64,000 bases of DNA from Megasphaera_A sueciensis. Its GTDB lineage: Bacteria > Bacillota > Negativicutes > Veillonellales > Megasphaeraceae. How positions within the stretch are numbered: position 1 is the first letter of the stretch; each line of letters begins with the position of its first letter. Position numbers and translations under genes: made by a program. Of the stretch, positions 8,534-17,229 are shown piece by piece. Below the pieces are notes generated by a model that was not told the DNA's origin, searched no databases, and saw nothing but the letters and a program-made list of their open reading frames with translations. The stretch is taken from the NCBI RefSeq assembly GCF_050219315.1, contig NZ_CP116939.1, positions 62,001-126,000 on the forward strand. The letters run 5' to 3'.

Positions 8534-9703
8534 ATGATTTATAATCATTATGCTGCTAAACTAAGTAATTTGGATATGCAAGTTGTAAAGTGTGTGCCAC
8601 AAGGAGGAAACTGGAAAGACATTCCAGAAAGTGTGCCATCTCAAAGACTTGTTCAAATTAGAGAAAGTTATAAAGCAGGAAAAGGTAGCAGATCGACATA
8701 TTATGGAAGGTTACGACCCAATATGCCAGCATATACAATTAATACATATTTTAATCGTCCAGGAAATGGCTGTAATATACATTATGAACAAGATCGAACA
8801 TTATCTCAAAGAGAAGCTGCAAGATTACAAACATTTCCTGATTCGTTTGAATTTAGGGGATCAAGTAGTGCCATAAATAATCAGATTGGTAATGCTGTGC
8901 CTGTCCTGTTGGCATATCAAATTGCAAAAGCAATTCCTTTTAAAGGTCAATTCGTCGATTTGTTTTGTGGTGCTGGGGGACTTGCATTAGGCTTTATTTG
9001 GGCTGGTTGGAATCCTATTATTGCAAACGATATTGATAAATACGCAGTGGAAACCCATAAAATAAATATGGGAAAGAACGTAATTTGTGGAGATATTAAT
9101 TCTGAAACAGTGTTTAATACAATAATAAATGTCGCATTAAAAGCAAAAAATGCGCATCCAGAATTACCTTTATTTGTCCTTGGTGGGCCACCTTGTCAGG
9201 GGTTTTCTACTGCAAATACTAGGCGTGGCGCTAGTGATATGCGAAATTGGTTGTTTAAATCTTATGTCAAAATTGTGAAAAACATTCAACCAGATGGTTT
9301 TGTTTTTGAAAATGTAAAGGGCATAATAAATCTTGATGGTGGGCGATTTTTTGAAATGATTCGGACAGACTTGGAAACTTGTGTAGATAAGATTAAAATC
9401 AACAAGATTAATGCCGCCGATTTTGGAATTCCTCAACGAAGAGAAAGGGTAATAATCTTGGGGGGAAACAATGTTCTTGTTGATGAGTTTAATTTGGTAC
9501 CCAAAACAGCTGTTTATAAGAATGGGCAGGTAGGACTCTTGCCGCCGGTAATTGGTGTTAAGGATGCAATTGGAGATTTACCTCCAATTGCACATGCTGA
9601 GGATGGAAGCACAAAGGAGTATCTTCACCCTGCCGCCACATCGTTTCAAAAATTTATACGTGGAGAGATTTCGCCAGAAGAATATTTAGACAGCTATATT
9701 TAA
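8534..9703 (+). CDS. Circularly permuted cytosine-C5 DNA methyltransferase
   Basis: 389 residues with the m5C methylase motifs in an unusual order. Motif IX (LSQREAARLQTFPDSFEF, about 90-107) and motif X (NNQIGNAVPVLLA, about 115-127) come first. They are followed by motif I (FVDLFCGAGGLALGF, 140-154), the catalytic PPCQGF (Cys221), the ENV motif (FENVKGI, about 258-264) and motif VIII (FGIPQRRERVIILG, 297-310). In ordinary Dcm/HhaI-type enzymes motifs IX and X are at the C-terminus, so this is a circular permutation, as known for M.BssHII. All catalytic residues are present, so it should be active. It probably methylates the C-containing strand of the type IIS site. Confidence 0.9.
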   Translation: MIYNHYAAKLSNLDMQVVKCVPQGGNWKDIPESVPSQRLVQIRESYKAGKGSRSTYYGRLRPNMPAYTINTYFNRPGNGCNIHYEQDRTLSQREAARLQTFPDSFEFRGSSSAINNQIGNAVPVLLAYQIAKAIPFKGQFVDLFCGAGGLALGFIWAGWNPIIANDIDKYAVETHKINMGKNVICGDINSETVFNTIINVALKAKNAHPELPLFVLGGPPCQGFSTANTRRGASDMRNWLFKSYVKIVKNIQPDGFVFENVKGIINLDGGRFFEMIRTDLETCVDKIKINKINAADFGIPQRRERVIILGGNNVLVDEFNLVPKTAVYKNGQVGLLPPVIGVKDAIGDLPPIAHAEDGSTKEYLHPAATSFQKFIRGEISPEEYLDSYI

Positions 9704-9718
9704 AATAAAGACAGTTGT

Positions 9719-11392
9719 TTATTGATTGGTGATTTTATTTGTTTCATCAATTTCTCTTGCGTAGCGCGGATCATCCCATTTTGATGAGAGTTCTTTTGCA
9801 ATGAGTACCATAATCTGTTTTAACAGCTCTTTGACTTGCAAGTAAACAGAATATGAAGCGATGGAAGTATAGTTGATTTGAGTAAGAAAACTATCGATCG
9901 CAGTTTCAGCGGTTTCTTCTAATAACGCAGAAATCAACTGTCTATTCCAAGCCTTTTGGATTGGATTAACTCTGTTTAACAATATCAAAGCCTCATTCTT
10001 TAAAGCTTCAATTTTAGTATTTGTATACATATATCCGTTTCGATTCTCTTTTTTGGAATAATCACTCAAAGCTGAAAATGCTACTCGTATTTTTCTGGTT
10101 TTTTGAATATTGACATATTTTAAGGTGCTTGACTTTTGTAAGAAATCCACGGTGACAATTTGTTTTTTTATTTTTATGCTTTCAGGTATTATACTATATT
10201 CAAAATCTGCATATTGGAGATTAAGAAGCGTGAGTAAGAACAGATATTCCCCGTTCTCCATAAAGTCATGTAGCAACATTAGCGCAATATTACGATTGTC
10301 TCGCATCATACGACTTAATCTTAGCGCCGATTCTTTATCATTTACTTTAAATTTGCAGTTATTCCAAATAGGTTCCGCATACCATGTTGTAACAGTGATG
10401 CCAGTTTTTTCTATAGATATGAGATGTTGAATATCGGAATAATACATACGGTTGTTTTTGGCGCTGTTACATGGGGTGCATAATAATTGAAATTCTGGCC
10501 TATGGCAAAAACCCAAAGAAATAGGTCCAATATGATCTGCGCTACACGGACGAGGATGCTTTTGACCATTACCATTATTTGCGCAATACTGTTGTTTCAT
10601 TTCAATGTTTGAGTTGATGAATCCCATCAGTTTATTGGCGGTTATCCAGTTTCCGTCGCTCCAATTTTCAAACGCACGTCTATCTGTAGAATAAGAAGCA
10701 AGGTTTTCCTTTGATCGACCTTTATCTGCTTTACGTCTACAACAACGATTATATGTGTGGAAACCATCCAAACGGTCTGGTGGATTAGACATCGTTCCCG
10801 GGCCTAACATACTTGGCTCTTTTGGAATATACTCATTTTCAATCCATGAAGTCCATGAGATCAAATTGTTCGGGAGTACCGGAACTTGTTTAACTTGGAC
10901 ACATTTTAACAAATTTGGTAATGAAGCATAGGCTTTTTCACCATAGGTATCAACAAATGATGAAATAAAATCAATAATATGTGTAATTTCATTCATTGTA
11001 ACAGAGCCGTCATAAAAAGGTAATTTCTGGACACGTTTTATAAAGTTTGCAGAAAGGTAGCAATAGCGAATATCCATTACTCGCCCACATACTTTACAAG
11101 GATGTAACTTAGTAGGGTGAATTCGTTTTGCAACCTTACTAATCCATTTATCTTCATCAGTACTAATTCCAACTTCAGCGGCTTTTTTTATCCACCACTG
11201 ATACCTTTTATCATGAGAAAACTGAAATTCTCCAGAACTTCTATTTGATGGAGCCTCCCATTGGATAGAGCCATCACTATATCTTAGGTCGGGCATACCG
11301 TTATAAGCAGGATTATTGACAATCTCTTCTTCATATTGTAAAAAAGCATCGTTTGCCTCTAAATTTGTTTTCTTATTCCCTTTTGTAGCCAA
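9719..11392 (-). CDS. HNH type IIS restriction endonuclease, Alw26I/Eco31I/Esp3I-like
   Basis: 557 residues, convergent with the two methylase genes. The nuclease signature is near residue 285: ADHIGPISLGFCHRP followed by LLCTPCNSAKNNRM, a D-H / N / N arrangement as in Eco31I-family HNH enzymes, plus earlier cysteine pairs (CKVC near 99-102). Enzymes of this family cut outside GTCTC-containing sites. Together with one A-methylase and one C-methylase this makes a complete type IIS R-M system. Its family membership is from motif memory and should be checked against the RE_Alw26IDE Pfam model. It is the last gene of a minus-strand operon after a small HTH regulator and a DNA glycosylase. Confidence 0.82.
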   Translation of the reverse strand: MATKGNKKTNLEANDAFLQYEEEIVNNPAYNGMPDLRYSDGSIQWEAPSNRSSGEFQFSHDKRYQWWIKKAAEVGISTDEDKWISKVAKRIHPTKLHPCKVCGRVMDIRYCYLSANFIKRVQKLPFYDGSVTMNEITHIIDFISSFVDTYGEKAYASLPNLLKCVQVKQVPVLPNNLISWTSWIENEYIPKEPSMLGPGTMSNPPDRLDGFHTYNRCCRRKADKGRSKENLASYSTDRRAFENWSDGNWITANKLMGFINSNIEMKQQYCANNGNGQKHPRPCSADHIGPISLGFCHRPEFQLLCTPCNSAKNNRMYYSDIQHLISIEKTGITVTTWYAEPIWNNCKFKVNDKESALRLSRMMRDNRNIALMLLHDFMENGEYLFLLTLLNLQYADFEYSIIPESIKIKKQIVTVDFLQKSSTLKYVNIQKTRKIRVAFSALSDYSKKENRNGYMYTNTKIEALKNEALILLNRVNPIQKAWNRQLISALLEETAETAIDSFLTQINYTSIASYSVYLQVKELLKQIMVLIAKELSSKWDDPRYAREIDETNKITNQ

Positions 11393-11406
11393 GTTTTTAA
11401 TCCCCT

Positions 11407-12054
11407 TTACTTAAATAGGTGAAATTCGTTTTTAGTTAGACCAAGATCTAATGCTTGGTACATGTATCTGGATGCAATAGATGAGTATGGTTCCCATTTT
11501 TTACAGCGTTTTTTAACATTAACCGAACTGAACTCAGATATTTTATACAACCACTGATATGATTGTAAGAATGCAACATCTTCAAATGGAAGAATATTAG
11601 CACGATTAAGAACAAAAATTAGATACATTTTTGCTGTCCAATTACCAATCCCTTTCAATGTTGTAAGTTCCTTTATGACTTGCAAGTCAGATAAATTGTT
11701 TAGATTTTCAAGCACTAGAGAACCATCTATTATTATATTTGCTATATTTTTGATATAGCAAACCTTGGAACTTGATGTCCCGGTATTTCTAATATCATTA
11801 TTTCTTAGGACGCTAATAGCGGACGGTGTGATAACTCCGTTACATAATTGTTCGAGTCGATCATAAATTTTCTGTCCAGCTTTTATTGATAGCATCTGTT
11901 CAATAATTTCATGTATTAAAAATGCAAATCCATCTTCATATGGTATATAGGTAATATTTCCTACCATTGAAATTACTTTTGCTAATCGTTTATCTTTTCG
12001 ACATAGGTACTGAACAGATTTTGTGTTCTTGCCAAGGGTAATAATGTTTGACAC
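11407..12054 (-). CDS. AlkA-like HhH-GPD DNA glycosylase in the restriction operon
   Basis: 215 residues. The helix-hairpin-helix LKGIGNWTAKM (133-143) and the catalytic aspartate in PFEDVAFLQ (Asp159) are the signature of the AlkA branch of HhH-GPD base-excision glycosylases. It lacks the C-terminal iron-sulfur cysteines of Nth/MutY. The GTG start at 12054 is supported by GGAGGT 5 nt upstream. It sits 14 bp before the restriction nuclease gene and 12 bp after the HTH gene, so it is co-transcribed with restriction. Possible roles are repair of T:G or alkylation damage created by the resident m5C methylase, or attack on modified phage bases; neither can be decided here. Confidence 0.78.
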   Translation of the reverse strand: MSNIITLGKNTKSVQYLCRKDKRLAKVISMVGNITYIPYEDGFAFLIHEIIEQMLSIKAGQKIYDRLEQLCNGVITPSAISVLRNNDIRNTGTSSSKVCYIKNIANIIIDGSLVLENLNNLSDLQVIKELTTLKGIGNWTAKMYLIFVLNRANILPFEDVAFLQSYQWLYKISEFSSVNVKKRCKKWEPYSSIASRYMYQALDLGLTKNEFHLFK

Positions 12055-12066
12055 CTAGTACCTCCA

Positions 12067-12270
12067 TCACTCTTTGATTATTTCCATAATATCTTCTAAT
12101 TTGCAGTCTAGATACTTACATATTTTCAAAAGAACATCTGTTGTTACATTTTGTCCCTTGCCAAGCTTTGCAATGGTATTGGAGCTGATTTTGCATTCCT
12201 TTCGCAGAATTTCGCGGGTCATGTGCCTATTAAGTAAAATGTGCCATAATTTTTCATAGCTAATATACAT
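12067..12270 (-). CDS. Small Cro/CI-family HTH regulator, controller-like
   Basis: A 67-residue single-domain helix-turn-helix protein (REILRKECKISSNTIAKLGKGQNVTTDVLLKICKYLDCKLEDIMEII), of the size and type of R-M controller (C) proteins and phage Cro-like regulators. It heads the glycosylase-restriction operon, with AGGAG upstream of its ATG. That position suggests it delays or tunes restriction expression. A phage regulatory role is also possible, because no other CI-like repressor is found in the element. Confidence 0.75.
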   Translation of the reverse strand: MYISYEKLWHILLNRHMTREILRKECKISSNTIAKLGKGQNVTTDVLLKICKYLDCKLEDIMEIIKE

Positions 12271-12296
12271 GTTTCTTCTCCTATTATTTCATTAAA

Positions 12297-14150
12297 TTAC
12301 GTTTCAATTGATTGTTCATCCTCCGAGTTATAAACATCGTTTAGAAATCCATATCGTCCGGATTCCTTATTTCTGGAAAATTCAATAACATGGATTTGTT
12401 TTTTATCATCATCTTTAGGAATAAATGGCATACGTTTCTTCTGTTCAATGATAATAACCTGTCGTTCGCAAGCATGATTAATGAGATATTGGATAAAATT
12501 CATCTTGATCGTATTTTGTTGTTCTATATACTCAGCTTCAGATAGTTGTGTTAAAGGTGAATCAGCTGCGAAAAAACCGGGTGCCTTGCCTTCAGATTCA
12601 ATTAGATAGCCACTCATTGCAAGGGCGGTAATAGTGTTCAAAATTCCACAAAAACCGCCTCCCATAGAAGATGCCTTTTTTAAGCCACAGATCTCAATAT
12701 CAAAATTTGTCATATTAAGTCTTGCAGTTGTAGCGCCACCGACTTTGGAAGCACTCAATATTTCTATGAGTTTTTTTTCAAAGCCATTCACAATATCATA
12801 GCTATAATAACTGGAAATATTGTATTTAGGATTTTCTGGTATTTCTTCTGTTTCTTTTTCAAAAAGTTCACTTTTATATTGTATTTCGTTTTGATTAACT
12901 ACTTCAAGTTCACCAGTAAACCTCATTAATTGTAAATGATTTTCGAGATGTTTTTTGAATGTTAATAATTGTGGACGAAGTTGTTCGGTTATAAGGGTAT
13001 CAATTTGTCCCTTTTGCAGTTCAAGATTTTTAATATTATCAATGGTTGCTTGTTTTTGTTTATCAATATCTCGCTGAGCTTTTGTAAGTTCGGTAAGATG
13101 GTCTTTGATTTTATCAAGTTCAGCAGATGATGCAATAATGTACTGTGGATTTGGTGTTGACTTCATTTCACTATTACAGAAGGGGCAGTGTTTTGTTGAG
13201 GATAATGTAGATAAGCTTATTTTTCCATCAACAATAAACCCAAGTCGTTTTATATCGGATTGATACTGCCTTCGTAATACAGAAAAATTATGTATCACAG
13301 TATTACATTCAGACAATTTGCTGTTTTGAGCATATATTTGTGACATGAGGTTTTTACTTTCGCTTGCAGCATCGTCCAGCTTTTCTTGTATGCTATTGAT
13401 TTCTTTATGAATTTTTTCTATTGCTTCTTGAGAATTTGAAGTTTCGGTATTAGAAATGATTTCTTCTAATTCTTCACGTCGTTTAGTTAAACGATCAATC
13501 TTATCACGAATATAATATGCTAATGCTTGATTTTTGGCCTTGCTTATTTCCGGATTTTCAACTTTTTCAAGATTATCTGCATCTTGACCAGTTAGTAAAT
13601 ATAGTAATGCTGCCGGTGATGCGGTTTTACTATAACCGCCAGGTGCCATAAGAGAAGAAGATTCCCTTGCAATGTCTGGTTGCCGCATAAAAAATAAATG
13701 TAATATACTTCTCCATGTTAAAGATTGCGTATTACCAGCCTGACTGGATAAAATTTTATGTGGTTCATCAATCCCAAGTAGGTGAAGAAAAATAGAGCTG
13801 ATATTTTTCTTTGCTGCGTTGCTTGTACTATAAACACCGTGTTCTATGGTAGAATCTGAACCACTAACGGCAATCTTTGTATCACCGATTTTCCGTTCAA
13901 GAATAACTATTCCTGAAGCTGTTTTTAAATAAAGTGTTATTTTTTCATATCCATTATTGTTGTCAACTATTTTTGATGGGCGATCTGATTTTGGCGTAAA
14001 CCCGAACACATAGTCGATACAATCCATTATTAAGCTTTTTCCAGTGTTTGATGGCCCAACAATAAAATTTAGTCCAGGTTTAAAATTTATAAGAGAATTA
14101 GAATGGCCTGTGCCAGATACAACTATTTTATCAATATAGAATCTATTCAT
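12297..14150 (-). CDS. ABC/SMC-like ATPase of an ABC-3C-type conflict system
   Basis: About 617 residues. The N-terminus carries Walker A GPSNTGKS (32-39). A long coiled coil follows (about 205-430), interrupted by a zinc-hook CPFC (322-325) as in Rad50. The C-terminal head has SSMGGGFCGILNTITALAMSG and FFAADSPLTQLS (signature and Walker B/D-loop region). The ATG at 14150 has AGGAGG 6 nt upstream. Its start overlaps the stop of a small winged-helix-like gene by 8 bp, which in turn overlaps a 312-residue gene. This ATPase / middle component / C-terminal-domain trio matches the predicted ABC three-component systems. The zinc hook suggests DNA-end or structure sensing; this is inference. Confidence 0.8.
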   Translation of the reverse strand: MNRFYIDKIVVSGTGHSNSLINFKPGLNFIVGPSNTGKSLIMDCIDYVFGFTPKSDRPSKIVDNNNGYEKITLYLKTASGIVILERKIGDTKIAVSGSDSTIEHGVYSTSNAAKKNISSIFLHLLGIDEPHKILSSQAGNTQSLTWRSILHLFFMRQPDIARESSSLMAPGGYSKTASPAALLYLLTGQDADNLEKVENPEISKAKNQALAYYIRDKIDRLTKRREELEEIISNTETSNSQEAIEKIHKEINSIQEKLDDAASESKNLMSQIYAQNSKLSECNTVIHNFSVLRRQYQSDIKRLGFIVDGKISLSTLSSTKHCPFCNSEMKSTPNPQYIIASSAELDKIKDHLTELTKAQRDIDKQKQATIDNIKNLELQKGQIDTLITEQLRPQLLTFKKHLENHLQLMRFTGELEVVNQNEIQYKSELFEKETEEIPENPKYNISSYYSYDIVNGFEKKLIEILSASKVGGATTARLNMTNFDIEICGLKKASSMGGGFCGILNTITALAMSGYLIESEGKAPGFFAADSPLTQLSEAEYIEQQNTIKMNFIQYLINHACERQVIIIEQKKRMPFIPKDDDKKQIHVIEFSRNKESGRYGFLNDVYNSEDEQSIET

Positions 14151-14607
14151 TTTTGTCCTCCTGCAAAGAGCAGATGGTATGCTTGTTAATATCATTCAGC
14201 ATGGCTGCGTCATTTGATATGTCATATCTTTTACAAACTGACCTAACAGCAATGCGATATTCATTTGAATATGAATCAGTTAAGTCGTGACATACCTTTC
14301 TTCCCGTTGTCGTAATCTTATACGTGAAACCATTTTTATTTGCAAAAAATGCAATTGTACCATTAAGGACAAGAATCTTTAGCGCGGATGTAACAAGATT
14401 TTTCCTGGCAGGGTATTCACTAAAACGATAATTACCATATCCGTGTAGATTTTCATCCAGGAGATTAAAGTCAGCGGCATATACAGCAATAAAATCAATA
14501 GCACATATTATTTGCAAATCACATTCAATATTCTTTATTTCATTCAGCATAAGAAGGATGCGGAGTGACATTTCAAATGGGGAACCAAGTACAGCTTTTT
14601 TATTCAT
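14143..14607 (-). CDS. ABC-3C middle component-like protein
   Basis: 154 residues. The opening LGSPFEMSLRILLMLNEI, a central region with DFIAVYAADFNLL, and the end LTDSYSNEYRIAVRSVCKRY resemble the small middle-component (MC) family of ABC-3C systems, thought to bridge the ATPase and effector. A winged-helix-like core is likely. It overlaps the upstream gene by 8 bp and the downstream ATPase by 8 bp, so the three products are stoichiometrically coupled. Family placement is from pattern memory. Confidence 0.68.
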   Translation of the reverse strand: MNKKAVLGSPFEMSLRILLMLNEIKNIECDLQIICAIDFIAVYAADFNLLDENLHGYGNYRFSEYPARKNLVTSALKILVLNGTIAFFANKNGFTYKITTTGRKVCHDLTDSYSNEYRIAVRSVCKRYDISNDAAMLNDINKHTICSLQEDKNE

Positions 14608-15538
14608 TTTTCTTTTTTACCCACTTAAGTCTGCCATCGTTAACCAATTGATGGCAGACTCCTTTCTTAATTTTTCCACTGATCCAATATGGTGATTCAC
14701 TGAGTACATAGCTTTTAACGGTTACATTCACTGCTTGTTCCATAACGGCAAGCATACGTTCGTATCCATTTGAATGTGTGCGTTTTGCCGTATCCTTTAC
14801 GCCATCATATGTTTCCTCTTTTAGTACATCAAACTGATTTGCAAGGCCGCCGTTCCCTAATTCCATTACGCCACGATGAATAGATTCTGCAGCATAAAAA
14901 TCAATACGCCTATCAGCAAGATCTTCTTTATATTCAGGATAAATGGATAAATCAGATTTTGTAAAATTGTTTTTGCCTTCAGCATCTCCATAAGCACAAT
15001 ATAGTTCATTTATATAATCATGTTCTTCAGGAGTCGCTTCCTTTGGCACCGGTACTTTAACCGGTTGAGGGAGCGACTTTATTTTTTTGTTAATTTCATC
15101 TATGAGTGCAAAATCATATTCAGAATTTGTAGAGTTACCAGATGAAGCACCACTGCCTTGTATTATTTCCAAAAGTATTGTTTCCAGAAGTGTTGAACAC
15201 GCCTTTGCTATATAACACTTGTCATGTGCTATTTGGCAATCATTCAGCCACTTATCAACAGCTTCATAAGAATCGGATTCGCCCATCCGATCATCAATCC
15301 AATCAGAAAATTTGTCCATATCTCGATGGTGATAAATGTACTTGGCATCTTTTATTTGAATATTACGAATTCCTTTTATGTATCGATACCGAGTGTCTTC
15401 TTCCCTCTGGAGAATTTTGCAAGCATCCATTGTAGCATCTTGGATAAAATTACCAATCAGTGCAGTGAAAAAAGCTGGTTCACGCATTCCATTAGAACAA
15501 TATGGGTAAAGGCCTTGAGCATAGTCAGAAAATTTCAA
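14600..15538 (-). CDS. ABC-3C effector/C-terminal-domain component
   Basis: 312 residues. The C-terminal third (FYAAESIHRGVMELGN ... QFDVLKEETYDGV ... NGYERMLAVMEQA ... KKGVCHQLVNDGRLKWV) looks like the conserved domain that couples variable effectors to the ABC-3C ATPase. The N-terminal 180 residues are helical and carry no motif I recognise as nuclease or other toxin, so the effector activity is unknown. The start is TTG, supported by a strong AGGAGGTG upstream. It is the first gene of the minus-strand three-gene operon. Confidence 0.65.
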   Translation of the reverse strand: MKFSDYAQGLYPYCSNGMREPAFFTALIGNFIQDATMDACKILQREEDTRYRYIKGIRNIQIKDAKYIYHHRDMDKFSDWIDDRMGESDSYEAVDKWLNDCQIAHDKCYIAKACSTLLETILLEIIQGSGASSGNSTNSEYDFALIDEINKKIKSLPQPVKVPVPKEATPEEHDYINELYCAYGDAEGKNNFTKSDLSIYPEYKEDLADRRIDFYAAESIHRGVMELGNGGLANQFDVLKEETYDGVKDTAKRTHSNGYERMLAVMEQAVNVTVKSYVLSESPYWISGKIKKGVCHQLVNDGRLKWVKKKNE

Positions 15539-16043
15539 AACACGGCACCTCCTGTAATAAACATGTATACGTTTGTTGCCTAGTCCGAAAGCGTCCGGAA
15601 TCGTCCAGTCAGTCCGATTTTTAAAGTTACTAATTTGTTACAATTTAATTGACCCAATAGATACCGGGTCTGTTCCAGAAGTTTATACATTTTATTATAT
15701 CAAAAATCTTTGCGAAGTAAAAGAATTTCTGTAGAAAGGAGATAAAACTCTGACAAAAAAATAAGCAAAAAATATTTTGTTAGAAATGGTGGATAGTAAA
15801 AAATTAGAAGAAACAGCCTATCCACATCCAGAAATATGTTAGACACAAATAATATCTCATAGCCTGAGATGCGCATTAAGGCGGCGGGATACATAGGACG
15901 TTTGAACACAGCTTGACTGTGGACAAACCGATGATGTACCTACCGTACCTTGTCATGCCATTTTAGGTGAAGGAGTCGGTGGGCATAAATCCATCGACTC
16001 CTTTTTGTATCCCGACCGCTTATCCAGGCGGAAAGGACACAAA
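15539..16043. other. Divergent intergenic region between defence operon and phage core
   Basis: 505 bp without a supported gene. It must hold the minus-strand promoter of the ABC-3C operon and the plus-strand start of phage transcription. Near 15580-15625 there are several short CGGAC/GGAC repeats on the minus strand. The right end contains an attenuator-like hairpin (15972-16006). The sequence changes from AT-rich cargo to more GC-rich phage core here. Confidence 0.5.
15972..16006 (+). terminator. Rho-independent terminator or attenuator
   Basis: GGAGTCGGTGG (15972-15982) pairs with CCATCGACTCC (15991-16001), allowing one G-T pair, with an 8-nt loop and a TTTTTG tail. It lies 38 bp before the first phage-core gene, so it could act as a leader attenuator. 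Confidence 0.7.
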
Positions 16044-16553
16044 ATGAAAAAGAACGAAAATATACAGACAAGCAGTGAAAACAGGCAGTATTACATCCCA
16101 ATGGAGGTAACACCGGAAACCGTCAGGGATTTCGGTATTGATCCGGCGGATGTAGTTTGGACGAAAATCGGGAATAAACCGAAGAAAGTTATTATGGTTC
16201 CAGCAACCAAAGAACAATATTATGAATATATGCGTCCGCTTTGGAGAGCAGATAAACGGAAGCAGAGGCAGGAGCCGATGGCATCACTGGATAAAATGTA
16301 CGGGGAAACCGAATATGAAGTTGCTGATACTTCCGATCTTGAAGCGGATGTTATGAAGAAAATGCTGATTGACGAACTACACAAGGTGCTGGACGGGTTG
16401 GAAGAACTTGACCGCACGATTATGGATATGTATGGCACCGGTCATAGCGAAGCCGAAATCGGACGGGTCACCGGTATGAGTCAGAAAGGTGTTAACAAGC
16501 GCAAACACCGGATTTTACTGAAGATAAAGACCCAAATGAGTAATTTTAAATAA
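16044..16553 (+). CDS. Sigma-70 region-4-like phage protein
   Basis: 169 residues. The C-terminal 70 residues form a sigma-region-4-like helix-turn-helix (LEELDRTIMDMYGTGHSEAE, then IGRVTGMSQKGVNKRKHRIL). The N-terminus is phage-specific. The ATG at 16044 was chosen because AAAGGA (16032-16037) lies 6 nt upstream; an upstream TTG-type extension lacks such a site. It is the first gene of the phage core and followed directly by a terminator, so it is a monocistronic regulator. It may recognise phage promoters; activity is not demonstrable here. Confidence 0.75.
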   Translation: MKKNENIQTSSENRQYYIPMEVTPETVRDFGIDPADVVWTKIGNKPKKVIMVPATKEQYYEYMRPLWRADKRKQRQEPMASLDKMYGETEYEVADTSDLEADVMKKMLIDELHKVLDGLEELDRTIMDMYGTGHSEAEIGRVTGMSQKGVNKRKHRILLKIKTQMSNFK

Positions 16554-16566
16554 GGAGCAAATCTCC

Positions 16567-16612
16567 GCCTGTTCTACCACAGCAGCATGTGATAGAACAG
16601 GCTTTTATATTT
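16567..16612 (+). terminator. Rho-independent terminator
   Basis: A 14-bp stem with one G-U pair (16567-16580 with 16589-16602) is followed by a T-rich tail. It ends the sigma-like gene transcript. Confidence 0.85.
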
Positions 16613-16623
16613 TTTAGCAATTA

Positions 16624-16697
16624 TGGTTCTTAAAATATCGGCAGACGTCCTTTTACTTACAGAGGGGCAGGAAAACCACTCGGAAAGGACGGTGTCA
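16624..16697 (+). promoter_or_regulatory. Repeated phage leader element, copy 1
   Basis: Contains GGTTCTTAA, then 13 nt, then GTCCTTTTACT and AGAGG. The same arrangement with identical 13-nt spacing recurs near 23001 and 38454. Here CGTCCTTT (16646-16653) is perfectly complementary to AAAGGACG (16684-16691), which contains the Shine-Dalgarno of the gene at 16701. The element could be an SD-sequestering RNA leader, a phage-specific promoter, or both. Confidence 0.6.
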
Positions 16698-16700
16698 AAT

Positions 16701-16901
16701 ATGACAATCCGATGCAGATCAGGCACAAAAGCAAATGGCCGTCAGGAACTCGACCGTGAGTTATCTGATGTGCTTATTGCAATTAGTGTGGTGTCACGGC
16801 GAATCGCTGACAGGTTTTTGACAGCCAGCGCAACTGAAAAAATGAAGAGGGAAGGAGACAATCCCAATGGGAAAAGAACACGAATTATCCATGCTCATTG
16901 A
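16701..16901 (+). CDS. Small phage protein
   Basis: 66 residues; no known function. The middle (RQELDRELSDVLIAISVVSRRIADRFL) is an amphipathic helix pair of a kind found at the start of Bacillota phage replication operons. The ATG follows AAAGGACGG at a spacing of about 11 nt. The gene overlaps the next by 35 bp. Confidence 0.6.
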   Translation: MTIRCRSGTKANGRQELDRELSDVLIAISVVSRRIADRFLTASATEKMKREGDNPNGKRTRIIHAH

Positions 16902-17229
16902 TGAGCTAAAAAAATGTGGTGAAACATTGGTCGGTATTTCGGGGGAACTGGCTAGTTTTTTCAGCGGCGCGGATGCAGAAAAGCCGCCTGCAAAAAAGGC
17001 TGTTGCTAAGAAAAAAGAAGTCGGGGAGCCTAAAGCCGGAGTACAGAAAGAAAAGGAACTCACGCTTGAAGATGTCAGGGCTGTTTGTGCGGATAAGGCC
17101 CGCAAAGGCTATACCGCACAGGTAAAGGCAATCATTAATCAGCATGGTGTGGGAAGGCTGTCCGATGTAAACCCGGTAGAATACAAGACCTTGCTTGCTG
17201 AAGTGGAGGTACTTGGCAATGCCGGATAA
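16867..17229 (+). CDS. Phage replication-operon protein, unknown function
   Basis: 120 residues. It has an N-terminal helical segment, a lysine/alanine/proline-rich linker (about 40-60), and a C-terminal compact domain (LTLEDVRAVCADKARKGYTA ... YKTLLAEVEVLG). That domain recurs in phage proteins just upstream of DUF2800 nucleases; some databases label relatives as ribosome-biogenesis proteins, which I think is spurious. It overlaps the next gene by 11 bp. Confidence 0.65.
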   Translation: MGKEHELSMLIDELKKCGETLVGISGELASFFSGADAEKPPAKKAVAKKKEVGEPKAGVQKEKELTLEDVRAVCADKARKGYTAQVKAIINQHGVGRLSDVNPVEYKTLLAEVEVLGNAG

